DNA from: an uncultured Candidatus Puniceispirillum sp.
Lineage (GTDB): Bacteria > Pseudomonadota > Alphaproteobacteria > Puniceispirillales > Puniceispirillaceae
Length of the DNA: 64,000 nt
Assembly: GCA_905182545.1 (NCBI GenBank)
Contig: CAJJBY010000006.1
Coordinates: forward strand, 62,001-126,000
Direction: 5' to 3'
Under the pieces are notes generated by a model. That model ran no database searches. It had not been told where the DNA came from and saw nothing but the letters and a program-made list of their open reading frames with translations. Positions within the stretch are counted from its first letter, which is position 1. Every line of letters begins with the position of its first letter. Shown here piece after piece: positions 32,699 through 43,829 of this stretch. The position numbers and the translations under genes were made by a program.

Positions 32699-34759
32699 AT
32701 GCCAAAGCTGACGGTAAATGATGTTGAAGTGGAAGTCGAAGACGGGTCAACCGTGCTTCATGCATGCGAGGCGGCCGGTGTTGAAATTCCGCGCTTTTGC
32801 TATCACGACCGCTTGTCGATTGCTGGCAATTGCCGGATGTGTCTTGTCGATATGGAACGCGCGCCAAAGCCGATTGCGTCCTGCGCCATGCCCGCCGGTG
32901 ACGGCATGGTTATCCGCACCGATACCGATCGGGTAAAAAAGGCGCGTGAAGGGGTGATGGAATTTCTTTTGATCAATCACCCGCTGGATTGCCCAATCTG
33001 CGATCAGGGTGGCGAATGTGATTTGCAGGATCAGGCAATGGGCTATGGACTTGATGGATCACGCTTTTCTGAGAATAAACGCGCTGTTGATAATAAACAT
33101 ATGGGGCCATTGATCAGCACAGTGATGACCCGCTGTATCCATTGCACGCGCTGTGTCCGCTTTGCGACCGAGGTTGCTGGTGTGCCTGAACTTGGCGCGA
33201 TTGGCCGTGGCGAGTCGATGGAAATCACCACCTATCTTGAAAAAACACTGGCATCTGAATTGTCGGCCAATGTTATTGATCTTTGTCCGGTTGGCGCTTT
33301 GACGTCGCGCCCTTATGCCTTTGCGGCTCGTCCGTGGGAATTAAACAAGGTTGAAACCATTGATGTGATGGATGCACTTGGCAGCAATATCCGGGTTGAT
33401 GCGCGCGGTGCGCAGGTCATGCGGGTGTTGCCGCGGCTTAACGAAGATATCAATGAAGAATGGATTTCTGACAAAACCCGCTATGCCATTGATGGTCTTC
33501 GTCGACAACGTCTCGACAAGCCCTATGCGCGTGGCCGTGATGGCAGATTGCATCCGGTAAGCTGGGATGAGGCATTGAAAAGCCTTGCAACCGCGCTTCG
33601 CAAGGCCAAACCCAATGCGATTGGTGCCATTGCCGGTAATCAGGCCGATGCCGAATCACTCTATGCGCTGAAAAGCCTGATGACACGCCTTGGCAGTCCA
33701 AATCTTGATTGCCGTCAAGACGGCGCCAAGATTGGCGGTAACCGTGCTGGCTATTTGTTCAATTCGACAATCGCTGGCATTGATGATGCTGATGCTGTGC
33801 TGATTATTGGCAGCAACCCCCGCATTGAAGCGGCCGTTCTGAATGCGCGTATCCGCCGCAACTGGCTGTCTAGCCGGATGCCAGTCGCGGTTGTTGGGCC
33901 AAAGGTAGATTTGACTTATGATGCTGATTTCCTTGGACAAGATCCGGCAATTCTGGATACGCTTGCCGATGGAACTCATAAATTTGCCGCTAAATTGAAA
34001 AAAGCCAAACGGCCAATGATCATTATTGGCATGGGGGCTTTGGCGCGGGCTGATGGTGCGGCAATGCTTGGCAAGGCACGTCAAATTGCCGAAAGCTATG
34101 GCGTTGTCACAAAAGAATGGAACGGCTTTAACGTTTTGCATAACGCAGCGGCGCGTGTTGGCGGTCTTGATCTTGGCTTTGTACCTTCGCGTGGCGGCAT
34201 GGATATTGCGGCGATGGGCAAAGCGGCCAAGGCTGGCAAGCTTGACCTTTTATGGTTGCTTGGCGCTGATGAAATTGATTTTGAGCCATTTGCATCTAGT
34301 TTTGTTGTGTATCAGGGGCATCATGGTGATTCTGGTGCCCATCATGCTGACCTGGTGCTTCCGGGGGCGGCCTATACCGAAAAAGACGGTATTTATGTCA
34401 ACACCGAAGGTCGTGTTCAATATGCAACCCGCGCCGCGTTCCCGCCAGGTGATGCGCGTGAAGATTGGACCATCATCCGCGCTGTTTCGGGTGCTGTTGG
34501 AAAATCAATCGGATTTGATACGCTTGCCGAATTGCGCGAAGCCTTGTGCGCAGATCATCCACATTTTGCCGATGCTGATGCGATTGCACCGGCGAAATGG
34601 GCCTCGTTTGGTGGGCGTGCAAAATTATCAGCCGAGCCGATTAGACAGGCATTTGATAATTTCTATATGACCTGCGCGATAAGCCGTGCGTCAGAAACAA
34701 TGGCGGAATGTGTCCGTGCCAGCAGCGCCGATCACGGCGCCGCGGTTGCAGCGGAGTGA
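32699..34759 (+). CDS. nuoG: NADH-quinone oxidoreductase subunit G
   Basis: 75-kDa iron-sulfur subunit, 686 residues. The N-terminal [2Fe-2S] ferredoxin domain has [20 protein letters not shown], then [18 protein letters not shown] (including the His/Cys cluster region) and [10 protein letters not shown], with [15 protein letters not shown]. The C-terminal two thirds is the degenerate molybdopterin oxidoreductase domain, as in the alphaproteobacterial and mitochondrial subunit. Stop 34757 lies 5 bases before nuoH. Confidence 0.96.
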   Translation: MPKLTVNDVEVEVEDGSTVLHACEAAGVEIPRFCYHDRLSIAGNCRMCLVDMERAPKPIASCAMPAGDGMVIRTDTDRVKKAREGVMEFLLINHPLDCPICDQGGECDLQDQAMGYGLDGSRFSENKRAVDNKHMGPLISTVMTRCIHCTRCVRFATEVAGVPELGAIGRGESMEITTYLEKTLASELSANVIDLCPVGALTSRPYAFAARPWELNKVETIDVMDALGSNIRVDARGAQVMRVLPRLNEDINEEWISDKTRYAIDGLRRQRLDKPYARGRDGRLHPVSWDEALKSLATALRKAKPNAIGAIAGNQADAESLYALKSLMTRLGSPNLDCRQDGAKIGGNRAGYLFNSTIAGIDDADAVLIIGSNPRIEAAVLNARIRRNWLSSRMPVAVVGPKVDLTYDADFLGQDPAILDTLADGTHKFAAKLKKAKRPMIIIGMGALARADGAAMLGKARQIAESYGVVTKEWNGFNVLHNAAARVGGLDLGFVPSRGGMDIAAMGKAAKAGKLDLLWLLGADEIDFEPFASSFVVYQGHHGDSGAHHADLVLPGAAYTEKDGIYVNTEGRVQYATRAAFPPGDAREDWTIIRAVSGAVGKSIGFDTLAELREALCADHPHFADADAIAPAKWASFGGRAKLSAEPIRQAFDNFYMTCAISRASETMAECVRASSADHGAAVAAE

Positions 34760-34764
34760 CGGCC

Positions 34765-35790
34765 ATGATTGAATTTTTGACACAGGACTGGATTCTGGAA
34801 CTTGGCTGGATTGTTGCCAAGATTATGGTTGTGATTGGGCCGCTATTGATTGCTGTTGCCTATCTTACGCTTGCCGAACGCCGCGTTATTGGCTTTATGC
34901 AGCTTCGCAAAGGGCCGAATGTGGTTGGCCCATTTGGTCTGTTCCAGCCTTTTGCCGATGCGCTAAAGCTGATGGCAAAAGAAACCATCATGCCTGCTGG
35001 TGCCAATAAGGTGGTCTTTATGATCGCGCCGATGTTGACCTTTATTCTGTCTTTGGTCGCATGGGCGGTGATTCCTTTTGGCGAAGATCTGGTGATTGCG
35101 GATATCAATGTTGGTATTTTATATCTGTTTGCCATTTCATCGCTTGGCGTTTACGGCGTGATCATGGCGGGATGGGCCAGTAATTCCAAATATGCGTTTT
35201 TGGGAGCGTTACGGTCGGCCGCACAGATGGTGTCTTATGAAGTCTCGATGGGTCTGGTCATCATCAATGTTCTTTTATGTGCCGGATCATTGAATTTGAG
35301 CGCTATTGTCGAGGCGCAGCGCGGAATGTGGTTTGCTTTGCCATTATTGCCGATGTTTGTTGTGTTCTTTATCTCGACACTTGCTGAAACCAATCGTGCG
35401 CCATTTGATTTGCCGGAAGGCGAATCTGAATTGGTTGCTGGTTATTTTGTCGAATATTCATCAATGTCATTTGCGCTGTTTTTCCTTGGTGAATATGCAA
35501 ATATGATCCTGATGAGCAGCATGACAGTTGTTTTGTTCCTTGGTGGATGGTTGCCGCCATTTGATATATGGCCGCTGAATATCATTCCGGGGCCGCTTTG
35601 GTTTATCATCAAGATCATGCTGGTATTGTTTGTGTTCTTGTGGGTGCGGGCAACAACGCCGCGTTACCGCTATGACCAGCTTATGCGTCTTGGATGGAAG
35701 ATCTTTTTACCATTCTCGCTGATCTATGTTGTGCTGACGGCCGGTTTCCTGCTGGTGACCGATCGTCTGCCAGCTGTGACTTTGGGTTAA
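34765..35790 (+). CDS. nuoH: NADH-quinone oxidoreductase subunit H
   Basis: Membrane subunit at the junction of the two arms, eight helices, 341 residues. [32 protein letters not shown] and [21 protein letters not shown] are the diagnostic loops near the quinone chamber. Start ATG 34765 (track start 34708 lies in the nuoG coding region). nuoI follows after 12 bases with an AAGGAGA site. Confidence 0.96.
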   Translation: MIEFLTQDWILELGWIVAKIMVVIGPLLIAVAYLTLAERRVIGFMQLRKGPNVVGPFGLFQPFADALKLMAKETIMPAGANKVVFMIAPMLTFILSLVAWAVIPFGEDLVIADINVGILYLFAISSLGVYGVIMAGWASNSKYAFLGALRSAAQMVSYEVSMGLVIINVLLCAGSLNLSAIVEAQRGMWFALPLLPMFVVFFISTLAETNRAPFDLPEGESELVAGYFVEYSSMSFALFFLGEYANMILMSSMTVVLFLGGWLPPFDIWPLNIIPGPLWFIIKIMLVLFVFLWVRATTPRYRYDQLMRLGWKIFLPFSLIYVVLTAGFLLVTDRLPAVTLG

Positions 35791-35802
35791 GGAGAAATAC
35801 GA

Positions 35803-36291
35803 ATGTCCGCTTTGGTAAATGCAGTTCGCTCGTTTTTGCTTCTTGAGCTTGGCAAGGGCATGTTCTTGACCTTGAAATATTTCTTCAAGCCAAAGGTCAC
35901 GATCAATTACCCTTATGAAAAGGGCAGCCTGTCACCGCGTTTCCGTGGTGAGCATGCGTTGCGCCGTTATCCGAATGGCGAGGAACGCTGTATCGCCTGC
36001 AAGCTATGCGAAGCTGTTTGTCCAGCGCAGGCCATTACCATCGAAGCCGAACCACGCGATGATGGCAGCCGCCGTACCACACGGTATGATATCGACATGA
36101 CCAAATGTATCTATTGCGGCTTTTGTCAGGAAGCCTGTCCGGTAGATGCGATTGTTGAAGGCCCAAATTTTGAATTTGCCACCGAAACCCGTGAAGAGCT
36201 GTATTACGATAAAGACAAGCTTTTGGCGAATGGCGACCGTTGGGAAACCGAAATTGCCCGTAACCTTGCTGCAGACGCGAAATGGCGTTAG
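35803..36291 (+). CDS. nuoI: NADH-quinone oxidoreductase subunit I
   Basis: Ferredoxin-like subunit with clusters N6a and N6b, 162 residues. Both [4Fe-4S] motifs are complete: [16 protein letters not shown] and [16 protein letters not shown]. The C-terminal stretch ([27 protein letters not shown]) is typical of alphaproteobacteria and mitochondria. Confidence 0.97.
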   Translation: MSALVNAVRSFLLLELGKGMFLTLKYFFKPKVTINYPYEKGSLSPRFRGEHALRRYPNGEERCIACKLCEAVCPAQAITIEAEPRDDGSRRTTRYDIDMTKCIYCGFCQEACPVDAIVEGPNFEFATETREELYYDKDKLLANGDRWETEIARNLAADAKWR

Positions 36292-36337
36292 GCGCAACGA
36301 TACGGCGCATCGATGACAAAAGAAAGACAGCCATACA

Positions 36338-36967
36338 ATGATTGAAGCTTTGTTCTTTTACCTGTTTGCCGGGGTGATGCTCGCTAGTGGCTTTATGGTG
36401 GTGGTGTCGCGCAACCCTGTCTATTCAGTGTTGTTTCTGATCCTTGCCTTTTTCAATGCGGCAGGTATGTTTGTGCTGATTGGTGCCGAATTTCTGGCGA
36501 TGCTGCTTGTTGTTGTCTATGTCGGTGCGGTGGCGGTTTTATTCCTGTTTGTCGTGATGATGCTGGATATCAACTTTGCTGAAATGCGTGCTGGCTTTCA
36601 AAAATATCTTCCCCTTGGGCTGATTGTTGGCGGTATTCTGGTTTTTGAATTGGTTGCGGCAATGTATGGCGATGCCTTTTCCAAGGCCAGCCTGCCAGTC
36701 GCCTCAGAAATTCCCAATACCACCCAGCTTGGCGGCGTGCTTTACACAAAATATGCCTTTTTGTTTCAGATTTCAGGCCTGATCCTGCTGGTAGCGATGA
36801 TTGGTGCAATTTCATTGACCATGCGCAAACGCGTTGGGGTTCGGCGGCAATCGATTGCCGCGCAGAATAGCCGTCGCCGCGAAGATGTGATGGAAATTGT
36901 CAAAATGCCATCGGATAAGACCAAAGCTAAAGACAATGCTGCCGCTGGCAGTGTTGATGATAAATAG
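36338..36967 (+). CDS. nuoJ: NADH-quinone oxidoreductase subunit J
   Basis: Membrane subunit, five helices; VFVLIGAEFLAMLLVVVYVGAVAVLFLFVVMML contains the family core helix. 209 residues with a hydrophilic C-terminal extension of about 35 residues (RREDVMEIVKMPSDKTKAKD) beyond the last helix, as in related species. Confidence 0.93.
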   Translation: MIEALFFYLFAGVMLASGFMVVVSRNPVYSVLFLILAFFNAAGMFVLIGAEFLAMLLVVVYVGAVAVLFLFVVMMLDINFAEMRAGFQKYLPLGLIVGGILVFELVAAMYGDAFSKASLPVASEIPNTTQLGGVLYTKYAFLFQISGLILLVAMIGAISLTMRKRVGVRRQSIAAQNSRRREDVMEIVKMPSDKTKAKDNAAAGSVDDK

Positions 36968-36979
36968 AGGGTTGGCGCA

Positions 36980-37291
36980 ATGTTGGAATTAACGCTAAAT
37001 CATTATCTGGCTGTATCAGCCATGCTGTTTGCGCTTGGTATTTTCGGTATTTTTCTAAACCGGAAAAACGTGATCACCATTTTGATGTCAATCGAATTGA
37101 TGCTGTTGGCGGTAAATATCAATATGGTCGCTTTCTCGGCCTATAGTGGCAATCTTGAAGGCCAGATTTTCTCGTTGTTTATTTTGACTGTTGCCGCAGC
37201 CGAAGCGGCGATTGGCCTTGCTATTCTGGTTGTATTTTTCCGCAACCGTGGTTCCATCGCGGTTGAAGATGTGAATATTTTGAAGGGGTAG
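36980..37291 (+). CDS. nuoK: NADH-quinone oxidoreductase subunit K
   Basis: 103 residues, three helices. [29 protein letters not shown] carries the conserved intramembrane glutamate of the proton channel, followed by the second glutamate in [25 protein letters not shown] precedes the ATG. Confidence 0.95.
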   Translation: MLELTLNHYLAVSAMLFALGIFGIFLNRKNVITILMSIELMLLAVNINMVAFSAYSGNLEGQIFSLFILTVAAAEAAIGLAILVVFFRNRGSIAVEDVNILKG

Positions 37292-37299
37292 AGCAGTTC

Positions 37300-39234
37300 A
37301 TGTATTCGCTCATCGTTTTTCTTCCCCTGTTAGGGGCCGTGATTGCGGGCTTGCTAAGTCTTAGCAATCGCGATCGTGCAGCTGAAATCATCACGGTTTC
37401 AGGCCTTTTGCTGTCTTTGCTATTTTCGATTATTGCTTTTGCCAATGTCGCGATTGGCGGGCAGCCGGAAACGGTCAATCTGGCGCGGTGGATTTCATCA
37501 GGTAGCTTTGTTGCCAATTGGAGCCTGCGGTTTGACACTCTGACCGCGGTCATGCTGATCGTTGTGACCGGCGTTTCCTCAATGGTTCATATTTATTCGA
37601 TTGGCTATATGTCGCATGACAATGCGCGGGCACGTTTTATGGCGTATCTAAGCCTATTTACCTTTGCCATGTTGATGCTGGTAACGGCTGACAATCTTGT
37701 ACAGATGTTCTTTGGCTGGGAAGGTGTGGGTGTTGCCTCTTATTTGCTGATTGGTTTTTGGTACAAAAAGGACTCTGCCCATAGCGCGGCAATGAAAGCC
37801 TTTGTTGTGAACCGTGTTGGTGACTTTGGGTTTGCGCTTGGTATTTTGGCGGTTTATGCGCTGTTTGGTTCGGTTCAGTTTGATGTGATTTTTGCGCAAT
37901 CCAGCGTGATTGCCTTAACCGACATCAATTTTCTTGGCTATCGCCTTCCAGCGCTTGAAGTTGCTGGTATTCTTTTATTCATTGGCGCGATGGGCAAATC
38001 AGCCCAGCTTGGCCTTCATACTTGGCTTCCCGATGCGATGGAGGGGCCAACACCTGTTTCTGCGCTGATTCATGCGGCGACAATGGTGACGGCTGGCGTC
38101 TTTATGATCTGCCGTTTGTCGCCAATGCTGGAATATGCGCCGTTTGCGCTGGATGTTATCACTGTGATCGGTGCTTTGACCGCTATTTTCGCGGCAACGG
38201 TTGGCATGACCCAATTCGATATCAAACGTGTTATTGCCTATTCAACCTGCTCGCAACTTGGCTATATGTTTTTTGCGGCTGGCGTTTCGGCCTATCCGGC
38301 AGCGATGTTCCATCTGACAACACACGCATTTTTCAAAGCATTGCTGTTTCTTGGTGCGGGTTCGGTTATTCATGCCATGTCAGATGAGCAGGATCTTCGC
38401 AATATGGGCGGGATTTGGAAAAAAGTGCCGGTTACCTATGCGATGATGTGGATTGGCTCATTGGCACTGGCTGGCTTTCCGTTCTTTGCCGGTTACTATT
38501 CAAAAGACATGATCCTCGAAGCCGCCTATGCCGCGCAGAGCGGGGTTGGCAGCATGGCTTTCTGGCTTGGTTGTCTTGCCGCCTTTTTGACGGCTTTCTA
38601 TAGCTGGCGTTTGCTGATTATGGCGTTTCATGGTGCGCCGCGTGCCAGTGCGCAAGTGATGTCACATGTTCATGAATCACCAAAAGTTATGACTCTGCCA
38701 TTGCTGGTTTTGGCGATTGGTGCGGTGTTTGCCGGTTGGCTTGGCTATGAATTATTTGTTGGCCATGACATGAAACAATTCTGGGGCGCGTCAATTTTCA
38801 TTCTGCCAACACATACGGCAATGGAAGATGCGCATCATGTGCCAACATGGGTCAGGCTTTTGCCAATTGTTCTAGCATCAAGCGGGGTCGCGCTGGCGGT
38901 TCTGTTTTATGCTTACTGGACTTCATTGCCAGCGCGCATTGCGGCGATCTTTTACCCGATCTACCTACTGTTTTACAATAAATGGTATTTTGACGAGCTG
39001 TATGACGCGATCTTTGTTCGCCCTGCGGTGCGGTTTGGTGCCTATTTATGGCAGCGCGGTGATCGCGACACGATTGACGGCTTTGGCCCTGACGGCATGT
39101 CGGCATTCATTTACCGCTTGTCGGGTATGTGTTCGCGGGTGCAAACCGGCTTTGTGTTCCATTACGCCTTTGCCATGCTGATTGGCGTTGTCGTTCTGGT
39201 TAGCTGGTATTATTTACGCTTTAATGGGGCTTAG
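37300..39234 (+). CDS. nuoL: NADH-quinone oxidoreductase subunit L
   Basis: Largest antiporter-like proton-pumping subunit, 644 residues. The proton path motifs are present: WEGVGVASYLLIGFW (Glu), AMGKSAQLGLHTWLPDAMEGPTPVSALIHAATMVTAGVF (Lys and His), and KRVIAYSTCSQLGYM. The long lateral helix and last membrane helix close the protein (YAFAMLIGVVVLVSWYYL). Confidence 0.96.
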   Translation: MYSLIVFLPLLGAVIAGLLSLSNRDRAAEIITVSGLLLSLLFSIIAFANVAIGGQPETVNLARWISSGSFVANWSLRFDTLTAVMLIVVTGVSSMVHIYSIGYMSHDNARARFMAYLSLFTFAMLMLVTADNLVQMFFGWEGVGVASYLLIGFWYKKDSAHSAAMKAFVVNRVGDFGFALGILAVYALFGSVQFDVIFAQSSVIALTDINFLGYRLPALEVAGILLFIGAMGKSAQLGLHTWLPDAMEGPTPVSALIHAATMVTAGVFMICRLSPMLEYAPFALDVITVIGALTAIFAATVGMTQFDIKRVIAYSTCSQLGYMFFAAGVSAYPAAMFHLTTHAFFKALLFLGAGSVIHAMSDEQDLRNMGGIWKKVPVTYAMMWIGSLALAGFPFFAGYYSKDMILEAAYAAQSGVGSMAFWLGCLAAFLTAFYSWRLLIMAFHGAPRASAQVMSHVHESPKVMTLPLLVLAIGAVFAGWLGYELFVGHDMKQFWGASIFILPTHTAMEDAHHVPTWVRLLPIVLASSGVALAVLFYAYWTSLPARIAAIFYPIYLLFYNKWYFDELYDAIFVRPAVRFGAYLWQRGDRDTIDGFGPDGMSAFIYRLSGMCSRVQTGFVFHYAFAMLIGVVVLVSWYYLRFNGA

Positions 39235-39237
39235 GCA

Positions 39238-40743
39238 ATGATTGATAACTGGCCTATCCTATCTATTGTCACCTTTCTGCCGCTGGCTGGTGTGTTGTTC
39301 TTGCTATTGATCAAGGGTGATGAAAAGGCTTTAGCGCAGAATTCACGCTTTGTTGCGATGTGGGTTTCGGGCTTTACCTTTTTGGTCTCATTGCCATTGC
39401 TGATCGGGTTTGATAGTAGCGTAACCGGCTATCAATTTGAAGAAAAAGCCGTTTGGCTTGCTGGTACTGGCATTGGCTATCATATGGGTGTTGACGGTAT
39501 TTCAATGCCGTTTGTTTTGCTAAGCACGCTTTTGACACCCCTGTCGATTTTGGCAAGCTGGCGCGCCATTACGCATCGTGTTCGTGAATATATGATCGCG
39601 TTCTTGGTGCTGGAAACCATGATGGTTGGCATGTTTGTCTCGCTCGACATGTTGATGTTCTATCTTTTTTTCGAGGCGGTTCTGATCCCGATGTTCCTGA
39701 TCATTGGTATTTGGGGTGGGCCGCGCCGCGTTTATGCCGCGTTTAAATTCTTTTTATATACGCTTCTTGGTTCGGTGCTGATGCTGGTTTGTATGCTAGC
39801 GATGTATATCGATGCTGGTACCACCGACATTCCGGCGCTGACCGCGCATCAATTTGCCGAATCAATGCAGACATGGCTGTTCCTTGGGTTCCTCGCGTCA
39901 TTCGCGGTAAAGGTGCCAATGTGGCCTGTGCATACATGGCTTCCCGATGCGCATGTCGAGGCACCAACCGCAGGATCGATGATTCTGGCAGGTGTTTTGT
40001 TGAAAATGGGCGGCTATGGATTTTTGCGCTTTTCATTGCCGATGTTTCCGCTGGCGTCTGAATTTTTCGCACCTTTGATCTTTACGCTATCAATCATTGC
40101 GGTGATTTACACATCGCTGGTGGCGTTGGCGCAATCAGATATGAAAAAGATGATTGCCTATTCATCGGTTGCGCATATGGGGTTTGTGACGATTGGCATT
40201 TTCACCATGACCGAACAGGGCATTGCTGGTGCGATGTTCCAGATGATCAGCCATGGTTTGGTTTCAGCCGCCTTGTTCTTTAGCGTTGGCGTTGTCTATG
40301 ACCGGCTTCATACGCGAGAAATCAACGCCTATGGCGGTGTGGCGGCCGTGATGCCGCGCTATGCCGTGTTTTTCATGTTTATGATGCTGGCATCGGTTGG
40401 CCTGCCCGGAACCAGTGGTTTTGTTGGTGAAATGCTGGTGCTGGTTGGCGCATGGCATGCCAGCAGTTGGGTTGCCTTCTTTACCGCAACCGGTCTTGTT
40501 CTTGGCGCAACCTATATGCTGTGGCTTTATCGGCGCGTGATGTTTGGTGCCATTGTCAATGATCAGGTCAAGGCGATGGAACCAATGCAGATGCGCGAAT
40601 TTTCGATTTTTCTGCCATTGACCTTTCTGGTGTTACTGTTCGGGGTTTATCCGATGGCGCTTTTGGATGTGATGGCCGTGTCGATCCAGTTTGTGCTGGA
40701 TGGTCTGTCGGCAAGTGGTTTGTCATTACTGGCAGAAAATTAA
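39238..40743 (+). CDS. nuoM: NADH-quinone oxidoreductase subunit M
   Basis: Antiporter-like proton-pumping subunit, 501 residues. [21 protein letters not shown] has the channel glutamate, [36 protein letters not shown] the broken helix with lysine, and [16 protein letters not shown] the second motif. It starts 4 bases after nuoL. Confidence 0.96.
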   Translation: MIDNWPILSIVTFLPLAGVLFLLLIKGDEKALAQNSRFVAMWVSGFTFLVSLPLLIGFDSSVTGYQFEEKAVWLAGTGIGYHMGVDGISMPFVLLSTLLTPLSILASWRAITHRVREYMIAFLVLETMMVGMFVSLDMLMFYLFFEAVLIPMFLIIGIWGGPRRVYAAFKFFLYTLLGSVLMLVCMLAMYIDAGTTDIPALTAHQFAESMQTWLFLGFLASFAVKVPMWPVHTWLPDAHVEAPTAGSMILAGVLLKMGGYGFLRFSLPMFPLASEFFAPLIFTLSIIAVIYTSLVALAQSDMKKMIAYSSVAHMGFVTIGIFTMTEQGIAGAMFQMISHGLVSAALFFSVGVVYDRLHTREINAYGGVAAVMPRYAVFFMFMMLASVGLPGTSGFVGEMLVLVGAWHASSWVAFFTATGLVLGATYMLWLYRRVMFGAIVNDQVKAMEPMQMREFSIFLPLTFLVLLFGVYPMALLDVMAVSIQFVLDGLSASGLSLLAEN

Positions 40744-40762
40744 GGTTTTCTGAGGACATAAA

Positions 40763-42217
40763 ATGATTTTTGATCTAGCTGATATCCTGCCTGCCTTGCC
40801 TGAAATGATTCTGGCGACCTTGGCGCTTGTTCTAGTTCTTGTCGCGGCGTATGGCGGCGAGGGAGCCCAAAATGCGAAGCGTGTAACGCGCATCGCCCTT
40901 GGCGGCATTGTGCTGGCACTGATGTTGATATGGTCGGGAACGGCGGCTGATGCAACCGCCTTTGGCGGCATGTTCAAGGCTGACAGCTTTGCCAGCTATA
41001 TGAAAATTCTGGTTCTTCTTGGCACTTTTGGCGCGCTGTATATGTCGATTACGCCGCTTGCCAAGGATGATATCAACAAGCCTGAATTTGCGCTTCTTGT
41101 TGTGCTGGCACTTGTTGGCATGATGCTGATGATTTCAGCCAATGATCTGATGTCGCTTTACATGGCGGTTGAACTACAGTCATTGCCACTTTATGTGGTG
41201 GCTGCGATGCGCACTAATTCATTGCGTTCATCCGAGGCTGGATTGAAATATTTTCTGCTTGGTGCCTTGTCATCAGGCATGCTTCTTTATGGCGCGTCGC
41301 TCGTCTATGGCTTTGCTGGCACCACCAGCTTTTCCGGCATTGCCGCGGCAGTATCCGTCGATCAATTGCCACTGGCCTTTATTGTTGGCATGGTCTTTAT
41401 GGTTTCGGGCATCGCGTTTAAGATTTCTGCCGCGCCGTTCCATATGTGGACACCTGATGTTTATGAAGGCTCGCCAAGTCCGGTAACAGCATTGTTTGCG
41501 ATTGCGCCAAAAGTGGCGGCAATGGCGCTGATGATGCGGCTGACCTATGGTGCCTTTGGCGCGATTGAGGTCGAATGGTCACAGGTTTTGATTGCATTAT
41601 CGATTGCATCAATGATTGTTGGTGCGCTTGGGGCGATTATGCAGCGCGATATCAAACGCATGATGGCCTATTCATCGATTGCCCATATGGGATATGCGCT
41701 TGCCGGATTGGCTGCTGGCAGCCATCAAGGTGCGCTAAGCGTGCTGATTTACATGACCGGTTACATCTTTATGGGCGCTGGCAGTTTTGCAATTATTCTG
41801 CTGATGCGGCGTGATGGGCAATCGGCAACACGGATTGCAGATTTACAGGGTTTGTCACGAACTCATCCGATGCTCGCGCTTGGCCTGATGATCATGATGT
41901 TTTCAATGGCCGGGATTCCGCCTTTGGCTGGTTTCTTTGGGAAATGGTATGTGTTTCTGGCGGCGGTCAATGCTGGGCTTGTTCCGCTTGCCGTTATTGG
42001 TGTTGTGATGAGCGTGGTTGGTGCCTTCTATTATTTGCGGATCATTAAGACCATGTATTTTGAAGAAACCGACGAGCCTCTTGATACCGATATGCCGACT
42101 GCCAATAAAACGGTTCTTGGTGTTTCCACTGCGGTGATTTTGCTGTTTTTCCTTGGGCTTAGCCCGTTGCTCGACGCGGCGAATGTGGCGGCAACAGCCC
42201 TGATGACCCAGTTTTAG
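40763..42217 (+). CDS. nuoN: NADH-quinone oxidoreductase subunit N
   Basis: Third antiporter-like subunit, 484 residues. DLMSLYMAVELQSLPLYV (Glu), PFHMWTPDVYEGSPSPVTALFAIAPKVAAM (Lys) and DIKRMMAYSSIAHMGYALAG are the conserved proton path segments. It closes the set of 14 complex I genes; birA starts 7 bases downstream, so the transcript continues. Confidence 0.96.
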   Translation: MIFDLADILPALPEMILATLALVLVLVAAYGGEGAQNAKRVTRIALGGIVLALMLIWSGTAADATAFGGMFKADSFASYMKILVLLGTFGALYMSITPLAKDDINKPEFALLVVLALVGMMLMISANDLMSLYMAVELQSLPLYVVAAMRTNSLRSSEAGLKYFLLGALSSGMLLYGASLVYGFAGTTSFSGIAAAVSVDQLPLAFIVGMVFMVSGIAFKISAAPFHMWTPDVYEGSPSPVTALFAIAPKVAAMALMMRLTYGAFGAIEVEWSQVLIALSIASMIVGALGAIMQRDIKRMMAYSSIAHMGYALAGLAAGSHQGALSVLIYMTGYIFMGAGSFAIILLMRRDGQSATRIADLQGLSRTHPMLALGLMIMMFSMAGIPPLAGFFGKWYVFLAAVNAGLVPLAVIGVVMSVVGAFYYLRIIKTMYFEETDEPLDTDMPTANKTVLGVSTAVILLFFLGLSPLLDAANVAATALMTQF

Positions 42218-42223
42218 GTTCTT

Positions 42224-42991
42224 ATGACAGAACCGCTCAATTGGTCGATTGCAACTGAACAAAGCGCAACATCAACATCTGATCTTGCCAAACGAGCCGC
42301 GGCCAATGGGGTGGCGTCGGGACATGCGTTTCTGGCCATTGAACAGACCGCAGGGCGCGGCCGGCATGGCCGTCATTGGGACTCGCAAAAAGGCGGCATG
42401 TATCTATCGATTCTGCTTCGCCCCAGCGTGCCAGTTGATCAGTGGTTTGCTTTGTCATTTGCCGCGTCACTAGCTGTTTTAGAGTCGGTGCGTGGCCAGC
42501 TTGCCACGCATTTATCATCGGCTGAAATGCCGCAAACGGGTTTGAAATGGCCAAATGATGTGATTGTCGCGGGCGGCAAGATTTCGGGTATCCTGCTTGA
42601 GGTTGAAGGCGAGGCGCTGATTGTCGGAAGCGGGATTAACATCGCGCCAGTCGGGCAGATTGGGTCGCAGAATATTGCACCGATTGCGCTTGCTGATATC
42701 TGGCCTGATGGCGCTGGCGATTTGCCGCAACCTTATGATCTTGCCACCGCCTATCTTGATCGGCTGGAATTCTGGAATGATCGGTTCTGCCAATCGGGTT
42801 TTGGCCCAATTCGTGATGCATGGCTGGAAAACGCGCTGTTTTTGGGTCAGCGCGTTGCCGTTCAGTGCGCTACAAAGGCGCTTTCGGGGGTTTTTCACGA
42901 TCTTGGCATGGACGGCACGATGCTTTTGCTTGATGATTCAGGTCAGACGCGCCATATCACTACAGGTGACGTAAAACTTTTGGGCAGTTAA
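42224..42991 (+). CDS. birA: Biotin-[acetyl-CoA-carboxylase] ligase
   Basis: Attaches biotin to carboxylase carrier proteins. 255 residues, catalytic and C-terminal domains only, without the N-terminal DNA-binding domain, so it is not expected to be a repressor. TAGRGRHGRHWDSQKGGMYLSI is the biotinyl-AMP loop, LKWPNDVIVAGGKISGILLE the signature. The location after nuoN is conserved in alphaproteobacteria. Confidence 0.93.
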   Translation: MTEPLNWSIATEQSATSTSDLAKRAAANGVASGHAFLAIEQTAGRGRHGRHWDSQKGGMYLSILLRPSVPVDQWFALSFAASLAVLESVRGQLATHLSSAEMPQTGLKWPNDVIVAGGKISGILLEVEGEALIVGSGINIAPVGQIGSQNIAPIALADIWPDGAGDLPQPYDLATAYLDRLEFWNDRFCQSGFGPIRDAWLENALFLGQRVAVQCATKALSGVFHDLGMDGTMLLLDDSGQTRHITTGDVKLLGS

Positions 42992-42994
42992 CCA

Positions 42995-43783
42995 ATGCTT
43001 TTGGCAGTAGATTGCGGCAATACCAATATTGTGTTTGCCCTTTATGATGGCGATATCCAGCGGGCAAATTGGCGGATCAGCACAGATCCCAAGCGCAGCG
43101 CGGATGAATATCTTGTCTGGTTAGCCCAGCTGATGACTCTCAAATCACTAGCGGTTGATGAAGTTACCGACATGATCATTGCCAGTGTTGTGCCTGAGGT
43201 GCAGCCAAAATTGATCAATCTGGCATCGCGCGGCTTTGGCATCGTGCCGCAGGTCGTTGGTGACAGCGACATTGATCTTGGCATTGATATTCATATTGAC
43301 CGGCCCGATCAGGCTGGTGCTGACCGTCTTGTCAATGCCGTGGCGGCGCGTGACTTTCATGATTTGCCAGCGATCATTCTTGATTTCGGCACAGCAACAA
43401 CATTTGACCTGATCGGCAAGGGCGGTGCCTATCAAGGCGGCATAATTGCGCCCGGGGTTAATTTGTCAGTTGAGGCGCTCTATATGGCGGCGGCGCGTTT
43501 GCCGCGCCTTGCGGTTGAACCTTGGGCGGATGATATGCCGGTTCTGGGAAAAGATACGGTTAGTGCCATGCATTCAGGCATTTTTTGGGGATATGTCAGC
43601 ATGGTCGAAGGATTAATCGAGCGGTTGCGCCGTGATCATGGTAAGGATCTACCTGCTATTGCCACTGGCGGTCTAGCGCCGTTATTCGCTGAACATGTCA
43701 AAGCGATATCAATCGTTGATCCCGATCTTACCCTTAAAGGGTTGGTTCGCATTCACGCCCAAAATAAAACTGAACCCAAATAA
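42995..43783 (+). CDS. coaX: Type III pantothenate kinase
   Basis: First step of coenzyme A synthesis. 262 residues. MLLAVDCGNTNIVFALYDG (phosphate 1), DQAGADRLVNAVAA, DFGTATTFDLI (phosphate 2) and GGIIAPGVNLSVEALYMAAARLP match the CoaX fold. It starts 4 bases after birA and precedes rnj by about 46 bases. Confidence 0.95.
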   Translation: MLLAVDCGNTNIVFALYDGDIQRANWRISTDPKRSADEYLVWLAQLMTLKSLAVDEVTDMIIASVVPEVQPKLINLASRGFGIVPQVVGDSDIDLGIDIHIDRPDQAGADRLVNAVAARDFHDLPAIILDFGTATTFDLIGKGGAYQGGIIAPGVNLSVEALYMAAARLPRLAVEPWADDMPVLGKDTVSAMHSGIFWGYVSMVEGLIERLRRDHGKDLPAIATGGLAPLFAEHVKAISIVDPDLTLKGLVRIHAQNKTEPK

Positions 43784-43829
43784 GACTGAAGATAAACCAA
43801 ACTCGTAAAATAAAAGTAAGGCCCTGTTT